64,000 bases of DNA from Nereocystis luetkeana (taxonomy: Eukaryota; Sar; Phaeophyceae; Laminariales; Laminariaceae). This document shows positions 45,270 to 58,500 of the stretch, one piece after another; positions within the stretch are counted from its first letter, which is position 1, and every line of letters begins with the position of its first letter. Below the pieces are notes generated by a model, which ran no database searches, was not told the DNA's origin, and saw nothing but the letters and a program-made list of their open reading frames with translations. The position numbers and the translations under genes were made by a program. The stretch lies in assembly GCA_031213475.1 (NCBI GenBank), contig JARUPZ010000019.1, forward strand, positions 1,263,001-1,327,000, given 5' to 3'.

Positions 45270-45965
45270 AAGGCAGTGAGTGAGTGCCACACCACCTTAT
45301 TTTATGGTCGCACGCCACCAGTAACTCGGAATCCACATCAACAACACGTATTGGACGCAAAATTGCCGTTTGGTTCTATGACGATATGGAGGCGTTCCAC
45401 TTTAACACCCGGTTTTAACCGGTTTTCCCGAAAACCGGTTAAAAACCGGGTAAAAAAACGGTTGCTATCCGGTTTTCGACTCTAGAATAACGCCTCGCTA
45501 TCCGGTTTTCGTTTTCTTTATTTTTCCTCTATCTACAGTAGTCTAAAAGGCGCCCACCTCCAGTCAGTAGTCACGAGTTTGGAAAATTGAGTTGTGGGAA
45601 GGGGGGGAACTCTATGTTTGTACTTTAGTGGATACCCATGACCATGCATGTGATGTTACCGGCAGTAGTTCAGTTCGCAAATTGAATTGTGGGAACGGGG
45701 GGAACTCTATGTTTGTACTCTAGTGGATACCCACGACCATGCATGTGATGTTACAGGCAGTAGTTCAGTTCGCACATTGATTGATCTCATTTTGGGTGCG
45801 TCTTCTTCGTCTCGTGTAAAAAAAAAAAAAAAAATAGGTTCGAAGGGTCGGTCGTGCGTGTGCATCTCAGCCGAATTCTGATTTTTACGTACCTGGTACC
45901 TGGTATGGTTTTTCGGATCTTGTAAGGGCTCCAGCACCACGGACCCCTTGTTTTCAGTCAATGCG

Positions 45966-45970
45966 AAATC

Positions 45971-46031
<61 letters not shown>

Positions 46032-46032
46032 C
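45966..46032. repeat. CAA microsatellite
   Basis: (CAA)n with two CGA interruptions. Confidence 0.95.
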
Positions 46033-46139
46033 GATTATTTTTTTTGTTTTTTTTTGTTTTACATCACTGTTACTTTTCCAGCCTAGCTCGCAGGAGGTTT
46101 TACCCTCGGCGATCTTCTGGACAAGCCGTGGTCACAGGT

Positions 46140-46367
46140 GTCGTCCCTTCCTTCCCCCCGGTACGTGCCTTTATTTTTTGTCGCGCATAGGGTTCAGCAT
46201 TCCCACTGCTCGTCGATTTTCATCGAATTTAGCCAACTCACGCTCTCGCGCTAATCAATTTCTTCATGCAAGAAAAAGTCCCTGCGAGCATGTATGTGCA
46301 CACGGTGTGACTTGAACCCACAAAATTGATCTTGATAGGCACGCAGACCACCTACCAAACCACCACG

Positions 46368-46371
<4 letters not shown>
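46140..46371 (-). mobile_element. tRNA-headed SINE (family 2)
   Basis: On the minus strand: box A-like GTGGTTTGGTAGGTGG and box B GGGTTCAAGTCAC, then a body ending at GGCACGTACCGGGGG. The body segment (GGTACGTGCCTTTATTTTT, then CGTCGATT..CATCGAAT) is shared with family 1, but the head differs. Confidence 0.7.
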
Positions 46372-46406
<35 letters not shown>

Positions 46407-46411
46407 GTAAC

Positions 46412-46761
46412 CGGTCGCCCCGGTGGTTCAAGTGGTTAACCTCGAATTCTACTTCTGTTTGAGTCCTGGGTTCGAGCCCCAGGTGGGTCGGACATTTGAC
46501 TTCATTTGCAAAAATAAAAATAAAAAGGATTCAATTGTTGAGAGCGCCTTGCAGCGTGGGTAGGCACAATTCGATGCGAGTCGACGAGGGAAGAAAAGGC
46601 TGAAATCTTCTCGCGATAAAAATGACGGCACGTACCGTAGCGGGAAGGGGGTAGAAGAGCCTGCTATGTGACCCCGGATCTGAGTTACGAGTTGGAAGGA
46701 GAGAGAGAAGAAGATGTGCGAAGATAATAAATGGGGTGAGCAAAAAAAAAAAAAAAAAAAA
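46412..46761 (+). mobile_element. tRNA-headed SINE (family 1) with poly(A) tail
   Basis: Complete plus-strand copy: head CCGGTCGCCCCGGTGG, box B GGGTTCGAGCCCC, and a body ending GGGGTGAGC followed by about 20 A. The last ~75 bp including the tail are duplicated at about 46803-46878 together with flanking CAATGGCATGATGAGC. Confidence 0.88.
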
Positions 46762-46802
46762 CAATGGCATGATGAGCAACATGCATGAGAACTGCTGTGA
46801 TG

Positions 46803-46878
46803 CAATACCGCGAGGAGAGAGAAAGAAGATGTGCGAAGATAATAGATGGGGTGAGCAAAAAAAAAAAAAAAAAAAAAC
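46803..46878 (+). repeat. Duplicate of SINE family 1 tail
   Basis: GAAGATGTGCGAAGATAATA and a second poly(A), followed by the same ATGAGCAACATGCATGAGAA flank as the first. It arose by local duplication, not by a new insertion. Confidence 0.8.
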
Positions 46879-47342
46879 AATGGCATGATGAGCAATGGCA
46901 TGAGCAACATGCATGAGAACTGCTGTGATGCAATGCCGCGAATCTCGAAAACGTCAATGCCGCCGTGCGTTCGTTCGCACGGTACGCACAAAGATAACAA
47001 CATCATCCACAACCGCAACTGACCAGCAGCGGTCGCCTCCTTCAATCGCATTTACCCAGATCTCCAAAGACGATGAACAAAAAAAAAAAAAAAAAAAAAA
47101 TCACTCGAACTCTTCCGTCCGGAGTTATCCAGGGCAGATAAAAACATTCGAAAACCTGGACGTTTTCCACACGACGTCCACGACGACGACGGCCACGGAC
47201 GGGGCATTGTCAATTGCTGATGCTACATATTTGTTGCACACCAACCGCCGCCAGGCCACCACAACAACGTCCCCTGCGTCTATCCCCTCGCTGGCTGCAT
47301 GTACTGCTGCCCCCCCCCCGCCCCCCCCCCTCCCTCCCTCAC

Positions 47343-47594
47343 CTTAGGCCTGTTCCACTCTCCGGCGTTGGTTGGCGGAGCGACGTACTTCATCTTGCCG
47401 GGCGGCGACACCGACGACGGCGAACCGGCGGCGCCGTTGTTCGGCGGAGCAACGTACCTCATCTTCCCCTTCTTGCCGGCAGTAGGGGGCGCCGACGACG
47501 GCGCCGCACCAGCACCAGAGCCAACGGCAGCGCCGGCGCCGGCACCACCAGCACCCGAACCGTTCCGCGTATTTTTGCCCGATGGGTTCGATAC
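47343..47594 (-). CDS. Isolated 84-codon exon with repeated K-M-[RK]-Y-V-A-P-P motif
   Basis: Flanked by CTGCGCAG (acceptor) and GTGAGG (donor), phase 0 at both ends. The peptide is Gly/Ala/Ser-rich and then carries two copies of a short motif, GKMRYVAPPNN and GKMKYVAPPTN, ending AGEWNRPK. The internal repeat marks it as coding on the minus strand. It could be an upstream exon of the unrecognised gene (28873-39971), with which its phase is compatible, but the intervening 7.4 kb is full of SINEs and microsatellites and I cannot prove the link. Confidence 0.5.
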
Positions 47595-47825
47595 CTGCGC
47601 AGGACAGGAACGTTATCCGTGTATACGGCGGGGAACGAGGTTTGGGCGGAGCTTTCGGCGAGAGAGAGGGAGAGGGAGAGGGAGAGGGCGGTCGGTCGGC
47701 CGGCTGAGCGGGGGCAAGCGGAGTGGGTGAATAAAGTCAGTTATGAAAGGCAGCCTGCTACTGCTGTATTGTATGTATGCTCGCTCGCCCAGACCTTGAG
47801 AGCATCGTGATCATGATGATCATGA

Positions 47826-48139
47826 TTATTCATCGTCATCTTCATCATCGCGGGTGAACGGTGTTTGCTGCGCACGCTGTGCTGCTGCAGCTGTGCTGGC
47901 GTGCGCCGAGCTTTGGCGGACAGGCCGGCCCTGGTTGCCGAAGTCTCTAAAAATAACGAGAGGGACTCGTACCTGTGGTACCTGATATTGCATAAACGTA
48001 CCAGGTATGAAATAGTATGATACACATCGTTCGTTGCAGCAGCAGCAGTGGCGCCGAAGCTTGTTTTCGACTGATTTTTAGAGGGAGCAAATCCGTCGAA
48101 CACGAAAGGGACAGCGTTGTGTCGGCGTGGAGCGGGCAT
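47826..48139 (-). CDS. Small unknown protein, two exons
   Basis: Exon 1 is 48139-48024 (MPAPRRHNAVPFVFDGFAPS...) and exon 2 is 47946-47826, ending TPFTRDDEDDDE and TAA. The split codon (GT + A) makes a 77-residue protein: basic start, Ala/Ser/Gln middle and a strongly acidic tail. Both lengths are consistent with one frame. The donor reads GTATCA and the acceptor ATTTTTAG. The intron contains one TACCAGGTA motif (47999-48007). The frame is also open upstream of the chosen ATG, so an upstream exon or earlier start is possible. The family is unknown. It is head to head with the WDR54-like gene. Confidence 0.4.
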
Positions 48140-48427
48140 TTCTCGCAATGCAAACGTGCTGACCGACCTACAATGTCTCACCCCCAAGCTTGGAGATCCC
48201 CTTGCCCACGCGTTAGACATCGCTGAACAGGATTCTTGGCAGGGATGGCGGTAGCTATATGGCGGGAAAGACAGCAAAGATCACGAGTGACCTGTGACGC
48301 TTGACGAAAACAGCAATGAATAGCAACTCGTTGCACCCCTGATAAAAACGCATGTATCATTTGTGGAAACCCTTAACAAGATTTGGAGATTCCCGAATTG
48401 ACTTGTCTTGTGGGCGGAGACAACAAC
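48140..48427. promoter_or_regulatory. Candidate bidirectional promoter region
   Basis: This 288-bp gap separates the start codons of the small minus-strand gene and the plus-strand WDR54-like gene. It is free of MITEs and of the TACCWGGTA motif, unlike almost every other non-coding stretch of this size. I see no convincing TATA box. The shared-promoter role is inferred from layout only. Confidence 0.3.
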
Positions 48428-51400
48428 ATGGCTTGGATCATAGACAAGGAGCCAGCCGTCTTCCTGAAGGATGCACCCTCACTGGGCCTCAATAACCTTA
48501 CGGCCAATGCTACCAACTTCGTGAGTGGCGCCCTGCTTTCCTGTGCGCTACGTACAAAAAAAAAATCTGGAATATGGCCTGCTGGCTGCTGCCCGTATCT
48601 TTGGCCAATAAACGACTATTACGGGAGGCCATAGTAAATAGGACCAAATATTGTTAGTAAAAATAGTCAAATATATATGTTCTTGTGTACACCGTAGGTC
48701 CCATTAGCTATGGTCCCCAGTAATAATAAAAACACCACCTACTACCCACCTATACGAGCAAAACTATAACATAGCGGTACCCAAGCGGTACCTGTAATAA
48801 TATCGATATCCACGTAGTAAACATTTTGTCCCAAACAAAGAGACGGTACGAGCATCTTCGGGAAGTGGGGGTTGGACCAAGCTTTCAGGAGGGGAAATAG
48901 GAAATAGCGTGCACGGTAGTGGCGCTCGGCTCTCCAACCATTCCGTGTTGCTCTGCTGGTTGGGCCTCTCAAAACGCGATGACACTCCCATAGTCGTGCC
49001 GCGTGTTTCCTTTCGTAGACGCTGGGACTCGGTACTCGGTACGACGGACGGCAGTTGTACAACAGCAGCAGAGTACGAGTACCAGGTACCTGGTACTACA
49101 GGATGACGCCATCTATATATGTAACAGATATCGTGGATATAAATACTGAGACGGTCGTGCCTGCTAGATATAGATAAGATATACCAGTACCAGGTATGGG
49201 TAGGCACAGTTCGATGCGAGTCGACGAGGGAAGAAAAGGCTGAAATCTTCTCGCGATGAAAATGAAGGCACGTACCGTAGCGGGAAGGGGGAAGAAGAGC
49301 CTGCTATGTGACCCCGGATCTGAGTTACGAGTTGGAAGGAGAGAGAGAAGAAGATGTGCGAAGATAATAAATGGGTTGAGCAAAAAAAAAAAAAAAAAAA
49401 AAAACAATAAGAACCACTTTCGTAGGTACGTATCCACCCTAAGTATTTTGTATGACAACTATTATATTAAGTATTACTCCGTATTATTCTCTTGCCATCC
49501 GACAATGTGCAGCATGATCTTCAACATCGATCACTCATAACTTTTAATATTACGGGGGACCATGTTAAATAGGACCTACGGTAGATCCAAAAACCTAAAT
49601 ACCCCCCCCGCCGCCGCTCGTGCCTCATGAAGCATTCTCTGGCGGAAAAGGCTTTTTTTGCAGTCTTGCAGTCTTGTTGCAGTACATTCACAACAGATTC
49701 CACCCCACGGCATCGCGTGTCGCATTTTTTTTCCCCGCCCCCTCCCGCTGCCGCTTACGCCTCCTTAACGTTGTGGCCATCTGAAGGCTTACATCCACAA
49801 GGGCGAGGTCGTCCTCTGCAGCCTGGACGGGAAAGTCACGCAAACGCTCGCAAACGGCGGAGGCGCCCGGGCCTTTCAGGTGCCAGCTGAGTCTGTCTAG
49901 GCGCGCGCTGTTGCGGTAGGGGTCGCCTTGTCTAGGCGCGCGCTGTTGCGCCTCAATGCTGTCAGGCTCCTCACGACGTCAGGAGCCCTCCACCATTACA
50001 TCGTAGTACGAGGTCATCCGTGAGCCACCCCAAATAAATGCTGCTATTAATAGGCTCCTCACGACGTGAGAGAGCTCTCCACCATTCGTAAGCCAATAGT
50101 AAGCCAGCAGGTATATCACGAATAATGCTGCCAAGTCACCTAATAATGGCGTTCTAACAAAGTTTTTTAAACATCGGGCTACGGAGTCCGCGGTCGGTGT
50201 AAAGTTGTTTTATTCGGGCCTAAAAGTGCTCGTACGACTTCCATCGTACGAAGCACGCTTCTTTGATAATGTTACGGGGGACCCTATAAAATAGGGCCTA
50301 GTATTGCTAATGCGAAGAACCGTAGTGAATAGGGCTAAATTTTGTGAGTAAAAATAGTTAAAACATATACCTGGTAGGTTTTTGAGTGTACCGTAGGTTC
50401 TATTTAATATGGTCCCCCGTAATACCTCGCAGTAAAACTAGCGAAATATCTAGGTTTTCGTGTGTACCGTAGGTCCCCGTTGTAGTGTTTGCTGTAGTGT
50501 TTGTGCTGTGCGTGTACCTTTGTTCGCGGGGAGCGGATGCATCGATACGAGCTTTGGTGTTGGGGCCGCAGTGAACCTTACTGTAGCTAAAACGCGGCGG
50601 TGAATGCCTCGGCAAGCAGTGTTAACCGTGGCGTAGCAGTGTGAAGGGCGTTTCGCTTGCCGAGGGAAATTTGCGTGTGTTTTATAGGAAAATACCAGGG
50701 CTGCGCGCGGGTCAGGTCAAACCTCACGGGTCAGGTCGAGTCGGATCGGGTCAGCTGACCCGAGCCGACCCGCGATTCTTCTTGTTATTACATGCCTTGA
50801 CCCGACCCGAGCCGACCCGCGATTCTTCTAGTTATTACATGCCTTGACCTGACCCGACCCGACCCGCGAGACCTTCTGACCCGACCCCACCCGATCCGGG
50901 AATCGGAAAACCTCCTGATCCGATCAGACCCGACCCGATCCGCGATATTTGAAAATCTCCTAACCCGACCCGACCCCACCCGTGATATTTGAAAAGTTCT
51001 TGACTTGACCCGACCTGACCCGTGAGATTTTGAACACTCCTGACCCGACCCGACCCGACTCGACCCGACCCGCCATATTCCGATTGCCCCGTGAGATACG
51101 GGTCATGTCGCGGGTCGGGTCACCTCAACCCCCGAGATCGTTTATCCCGAACCGCGGGTTCGACGAACCCGCGGATCGGGCCCGTGGGTCGACACTTCAA
51201 AAACAAATTAAAGTTCGTTTTTGTACCCCGCAGTGATGCATACGTACAAAAATGCCGTTCGAGTGGATGCGAACATGTGCATGCATAGAGGTTTGGGGGT
51301 GCATGTTTGATTATGATACCACGGGATGATTATTGAGCACGAATGGTTGCGAGAGAAAATCCTTCGGGCAGAAAAGCGAGAAGCTTTGGAAGTGTCGGAT

Positions 51401-54400
51401 CCGCGGACCTGATCCGCGGGTCCGACCCGGGGGACAGCACAAAAAAACGCGCGGGTCATGCTGGCGCGGCCCGCGAGCGACCCCTTTCTCGCGCGCGACG
51501 ACGTGACCCGACCCGTGAGATTTGAAAAATTATTGACCCGACCCGACCCGACCCGACCCGACCTGATCCGACCCGATCCGACCCGACCCGCGAGATTTGA
51601 AAACCCTTTTTTTGACCCGACCCGATCCGGCCCGTGAGATTTTGAACACTTTCTGACCCGAACGGACCCGACCCGTGACATTTTGAACACACCGTGGCCC
51701 GGCCCGCGGGTCGGGTCATGACTCTTGAAAAAAGTCCTGGATTTTTTTTAGCTTGAAACTTGACACGTGCTTCGCCACAGTCTTCCGAAGGGGTTGTCCA
51801 CTGCACCATTTTTTTATTATTTTTTTTTTCGAGAACTATTACAGGAGACCACAGTATATAGGACCTACAGTACACACCAAAACCTACATATTTATCTATT
51901 TCTACTAACAATAATTGGTCCTATTTACTTTGGTCCCCCGTAATAGGTAATGTTTTTTTAAAACCACGAAAGTTGGGTTTAGCCACAACCGACGGGAAAT
52001 AAACTAAACTCAAAAAGGTGCAGTCGGTGATTAATACCTTCGTCTTTCCGTCAAGTATGGCGTACACAAAAAAATCCAGGCCCAAAAAAGTAAAAAATGG
52101 ACTGAGAATCCCACATTTGTGCTGCACTTCGGTGTAGCTTGAATTTGGATAGGGGATCGTAGGTACGCACGCCATATCTCTTGACGAATGACGAATTAGG
52201 CGATGATAAAGATCTCGGCCGTTTATTCGTGCCTCAAAAAGAAGATGCACACACCGATTTTGAGCGAAGTCCGCGAGACAAGGGTTTGTTGGGGCTTTCG
52301 TATACCTGACAGACAAATACTATCGTTCAACCAAGGCATGGATGGTCTTTTTTATTTTTTCCGAAAAAATGTGTTTTTTTTCCACGAAACCAACTCGGAA
52401 TTCGAAAATTCCAACGTCGGTAGATGCGCTGGGGGGACCATAGTTAATAGGACCAAATATTGTTGGTAAAAATTGTTAAATATATACCTGGTAGGTTTCT
52501 ATGTATACCATAGGTCCTATTAACTATGGCCCCCCGGAATACAGTACTACTCTGTAACTCTGAGTCGTAATATTTCCAGATGGTTGATTGATGAGTCGTA
52601 ATATTTCCAGATGGTTGATTGAGGAACCGCCGTACGAGGATACACCTTGCGAGACTGCAGCCCTGTTTCGAGTACAAATTTTACGTAGACTTTGAGTGGT
52701 TTGTCCCCAAAATGGGATTGCAGTCTGCCCTATTTACAGTGGACCATAGTAAATGGGACCAGATATTGTTCGTAAAAATAGCGAAATATGTAGGCTTTTG
52801 TGTGTACCGCAGGTAGGTCCTGTTTATTATGTCCCACCGTAAATAGAAGGGTCGGTGTCTGTGTTGCCACGTTTGCCATCCTGAACTGAACGATGCGCAG
52901 CAGCACGATGAGCTTGAACGTCGAACACCCACAAACATTCCCGGGAAAAAATAAAATAAGAAGAACGTGGAGAGGGGGGGGGGAAAGGGGGAAAGAGGAC
53001 ACCCCAAAAAATAGGAAGTGAAAGCGTTATGGAGCATTCGAGCTTTTCACGTCTATCACCCATAAAACGTTCCCAGAAATCTGTCATATTAGTATTAATA
53101 TTACGGGGGGCCATAGTTAATACCAGGTAGGACCTATGGTCTACACAAAAACCTATACAATGACCTTTTTTTACTCACAATATTTGGTCCTGTTTACTAT
53201 GGTCCCCCGTAATAGTATACCTGGTACTAACTAATGAGGGAAAAAAAAAAGAAAAAGTAAAAAAAGGCAAACCTATCTATGCACGAAGTCTCACTACTTC
53301 CCGTCTTGGGGTGGACTATTTAGTGGGGTGTGTACTCGATAGGAGAGATGTACTCGATCTCATGCATGGCCGTAGCCGTATGACCATAGACCCTCGCATC
53401 CCTACAATGCCGGGACGGAGCACGTCGGGTTTTCACCGACCAGGCAGACATTGCTTGCACCAAGCGCGAAGCGCCGTGAGGTGCCCGGCGAGTCGCATGA
53501 AGGGTGAGCTGCATCAAACTGAGAACCGCTCATGAGGCGGACTTGCATGTATGGATGGATGGCAGCTTCGATGGGTTCATTTAATTTCCGGTGTAGCCAC
53601 TTCAAGAGACAGCAATGCAATGGGAGTACTACGCAACTGCCTCGTGGGTGTCTTACCTTGAACACCACGTCGCGATACGACCAATTCCCTTGTGCGGACT
53701 AAAGGCTCTTTACCTCGCACGAAATATCTAACTCGACAACCACAGCTGTGGGCGGCGGCCAAAACAAAAAAGCAAAAAAAAAAAACGGTACCCTGGTTGT
53801 CTAGCTCGCGTAGTGAGCGGCATGTTTTACAGTGTCGTTGCCAACCGACGCCAACCCCACCTATATGTAATAGCCCGGGGGGGGGGGGTTACGTTAAAAT
53901 TGTGACGGGTAAGGCAAGCATCAGTGGCCACCGCGTGATTCAGGGGGCGCTACGAAGGATGGCGGAAGTGTGTTCTTCACATTAAACTGTTCTTTCTACC
54001 CGTCGACATCCAGCACAACCAGTGTCCGCCGTGCCGATTCTTCAATCCTAGAAGAGATACCTGGTACCAAGTGCTGTGGTCGTGATGCTACGCCACAAAG
54101 ATACTACGCTGCCACGTGCCAGGTATGCAGTAAGCACAGCAGTGGGCAATGCTATGCCATGCCATCACAGATCAACCTAGATACGACATGCACGACATAC
54201 ACATTCCATGAAATAGAGAAACGACAGGAAACAATCAAAGACAAAAACAAAGAAGACGAATCGAAAGAGAAAAAAAAAAAAAAAAAAATGAAAGAAAAAA
54301 CTAGAAAAAACAATCTGTCGTGCCCCCCCCCCCCGTAGGCGAGGTGGCCAACACTTACTTGAAAAGAACGAGCTGAAAATAAATAACTAAATAAACAAGT

Positions 54401-55508
54401 AACAAAAACACCGCTGCTTGTAGACAGAGTAAGACAAAGAACCAAGGAACAAATAACGAAGGGAAAATAACAGGCAGACCAAAGCCCAAAGCACCCTCCA
54501 GGTGGCGGCAGCAGTTTGTGGTACGACTAGTATAGCCAGGCTCTCCCTACTATTAATAATCCGCCTGGTACCTTGCTACCCAGGCTGCCGTCTCCGCCCT
54601 GCGTTCGTCAACTATGCCCAGCCCCTTTGGGGTCAGACAATACGAAACGAGCAGAGCAGGTTCGTCATCCAACCACGCCACACGACTCCTTCAGTACGGC
54701 TCATCAATCAAAAAAGGAAGACAAAAAAATAAAATGAAAATCACGGGGAATCAGCGCAAGAAAGAAAACACAAAACAAAAGGGAAGACAAGGGAAGACCA
54801 CGTTCGGACCAGCTGCACCAGTTGGTGGCACTATTAGTAGTATGGTCATGTTCTACTTCCTAGTCGGCCTGGTGCCTTGCTACCCTGTCTGCCATCTCCT
54901 TCCTACTTTCGTCTACCGCAGTTTCCCTTCTACTCCTCCTATCCCCCCCCCTCTCCGCATTCCCTTGGTCGGGTTTTCTGCCACTTCTCCTGCCCCCCCC
55001 CCCCCCCCCCCCATTCCCTTAGACACCATCCACGGCGGATGCGCGACGCTGCCTACTCATCTCAGCCTCAGCCTCGTGCCACCTCACCATGAACCGTTCG
55101 GCTGCTTCAAGGATCCCCCGGTACCACTTCCCCGCCTTTTTGGCTGCAGTGGACCACAACGCGGTCTCAACTCCAAACACCAAGGGGGCAACTCCCGTTG
55201 ACCCTTCGGTGGCTCGGAACTCCCCAAGGTCTTCGACTATGCATCTATGCCAAGTCTTACACTGTCCGCCTGGTCTCGGGTTCTCCCCACCAGCTATGGT
55301 ACGGCTGCGGCACGGCACGGCACAGGCTCGATATGACTCCACTCTTGCCGCTGGGGGCCACCGCGGCTCCTATATTGGTAGACGGACGCACGGTACAGTA
55401 GAGGTACGTACACCATACGCCATTTTCTTTCTGAGGCTCCTCCTTCCTCACGTGAGGAGCTTCATGCATCCATACTATTATCGAGCCACCCGAAAACTGA
55501 CGTCACCA

Positions 55509-55544
<36 letters not shown>

Positions 55545-58500
55545 GACGAATAAAAATCCCCTGGCCCCAAGTATACAAAAAAAGTCAGTTTTCGAAAAAA
55601 GGCTGGCGTTATTCCGATGATTTTTGGGGGTTCAAGGATATGCCCCGTCATTTCCTCGGGAAATGTTTTTTTTTTCGCGGAAATATGCCATCTGATGGCT
55701 GATAACACCAAAAAAATGTAACTTTGTTGAAAGCCGCTATATCGGGGGTCCCAGAGGAGTTAAGATCGGTATACTCCCCGCCTTACCTGCCGCCCTTCCG
55801 AATGATTCTGGTTGGTACAGGTGCTGCAGTGCTCTAACGACGAGTTCGATTTCCTCGTCGTCGCGCTCGACTCCGGCGTCCAGGCAAGAGAAGTGCAAGC
55901 GACAGTCACCCGTTACGAATTCGCCGTAACACTGGTGGTGGTGGTGGTGGTGATGGTGGGGGCGGTGGGGGCGGCGGCGGCGGTTGTGGTGGTGGTGGTG
56001 TTGGTGGTGTTGGTGTTGGTGTTGGTGTTGGTGGTGTTGGTGTTGGTGTTGGTGTTGGTGGTGGTGGTGGTGTTGGTGGTGGTGATGTTGGTGGTGTTGG
56101 TGGTGTTGGTGGTGGTGGTGGTGGCGTGTTGAAAGGATTACCCTCGGCTGAGTAATCGATCGATCGTTTACCCCTTTAGCTCAAGTAGGTAACACCTTCA
56201 CAATTGGCGTCGTCGGCAGGACATGGGTTCGAATTCCACTTCGACCGTTTAGAAGCGCTTGCGCGTGCGTCCCCAAAAACATACGTCCCTGGTTCCTCAG
56301 GCATGGAAACGAAGCGGGTAGGTCAGCGTACGGCCGTATACGGTACCGACGCCCCAAACATCCCGCCGTTCAGAGGGGGGAAGAGCGTTCTAAGGATTAC
56401 TCTGGGCTGGGGAATCGATCGGTCTTTTACCCCTTTAGATCGGTAGGTAATACCTTCGCGGGTGGTGGTGTTGGTGTTGGTGTTGGTGGTGGTTGGAGTG
56501 GGGGTGCGGATGATGGTGGGTGTCAAGCGACGTGCAACTTCTTTTCCCGTACAAATTCCATCGGTAAGGCTTCCCGCAAAAAACAAAACAAAAAACACCC
56601 ATCCCCCGCCGGTTCCCTAGAGCAGTGACACACACGGCACCAGCAGCGGCATCGTGGCTATGCTCGGTGCGGTGTTGACCTCGGAAGTGAACAACACAAC
56701 GGCCAGAAGCGAAACCTAAACGAATGAATTCGTTGCGATATGAATGAATTGATTGTATCGTTTTGACGACCTTTTTCTCATTGTCTTGTTTTTTTTTTCG
56801 TTGGGACACAAATACCGACCTTTTCGTCTGCCTGACTTCGGAAAATCAACAATTGACGCCACTTCCAGTACGAAATACGTCCTTTTTCATCACCATGTAT
56901 TCCCTCGCAACCATCTTCTTTCAGATCTGGTCCCCAGACGGTGAACGGATGATCTACTTCTTCGACGTGAAAGGAGGCGGCTCTTCCTGCCCGACCGAGG
57001 GCGTCGGACAGCGCGCCCAAATCGGGACTCAGGTATCCTTCCCATGGACAGAAGAAGAAGAGTGGGGGAGGGGAGGGTGAGAGGAGCCGTCAGGATATTT
57101 CGAGCGCAAAAACAACTCAATAGGACATGTGGGTTTTGTACTGTACTGTATGACGGGTTGCTTGGATGCGAAACCGTCAGTACAGCGGAGGCAGCTTCGA
57201 TGCCTGTGCTGAGATACACGACCCCACTGCTGTGCTGTACGTACGTGCGGAAAGAGCAGCGCTATACGTACGTGAAGAGCGCGGTGGAGGCATTTCGATG
57301 GTAGGGGTGGTGGGGTGCGCATGCAACTCTCCTGAGGCTCTTCTTCACTCGGAAAGAGCTCTCAATATTATTCGCCCAGAAACATCTGCTTCAGAAAAAG
57401 TTTTTGCTGTTATTGTTGTTGTTGTTGTTGTTGTTGTTTTTGTTGTTGTTGTTGCTCTCGCAGTAACTCATCGCCCGAAGAACAGCTTTTGGAAAAAGGT
57501 ATACCCCACTAACCCACCGATGTGCGATCAATCCCATAACCTACAGTATACTGTACAGGTTCCTATCGAAATATAGGCCTTGGCGATAAGGTGCATGCCT
57601 TATCGGGCCACTTCGTTCCTCAATTGAGCATCTCGCCCTATACATCAGTTCAGCTATACCAGGTATTGTTTAGGGCTCCCCTCCACTCCATACGTGTACA
57701 CCGAGAATGTGCCTGTACCGACAATTTGCCAGTACACGTACGAGATCTGCGAAACACATACGATGAGGGATGTGTGCGCGAAAGACTTACTGGCCGAGGC
57801 GGGCTTTGAGACAACGCTATTCCGGGTGGGTACTCATTATCATGCATGGCCGCAGTCGTATGACCACAGACCCTCGCATCCCTACAATGCCGGGACGGAG
57901 CGCGTCGGGGGTTCACAGGCATTGCTTGCACCAAGCGCGAAGCGCCGTGAGGTGTTGGGCGAGTCGCATGAAGGGTGAGCTGCATCCTGCTGCTAAGAAC
58001 CGCTTTAGACGCGGATTTTCTTGCATATGGATGGCAGCATCAATGAATTTATTTCATATCTGGTGTGTGTGTGTGGGGGGGGGGGGGAGAGCGGGGGGAA
58101 GAGGTAGACAACGTTGGGTGAGCATCTCCAACGACGCACCAACGTTTTATTTTGTGCTCGAAAAGACGCTCTCGCTTCTCTCTCCCTGTCTGTCTTCCCA
58201 TGTCTCTCTCTTTCTCTATTTTTCCTCTTTCTCTATCTCTCTCTCTCTCTCTCGCTTTCTATCTCTCTTTGTGTGCGTTTGCCATTGGCCTCTTTAGGGG
58301 ATCGCGATGGTACCCAAGGGGCGGCTGTTTATCGTGGGCTGCAGCGACGGAGATGTCTTCGCTTTCGAAGCCAAGGTATAAATATCACCCCCCCCCCCCC
58401 CCCTTTCAACAATGGTTGACCACCGGTGTTCGTAGGGCCGTCCGTCCTTGGACCACCGCGAAGGAACAGAAGACGGGGGTGTTTTGATCGAACGGGATAA

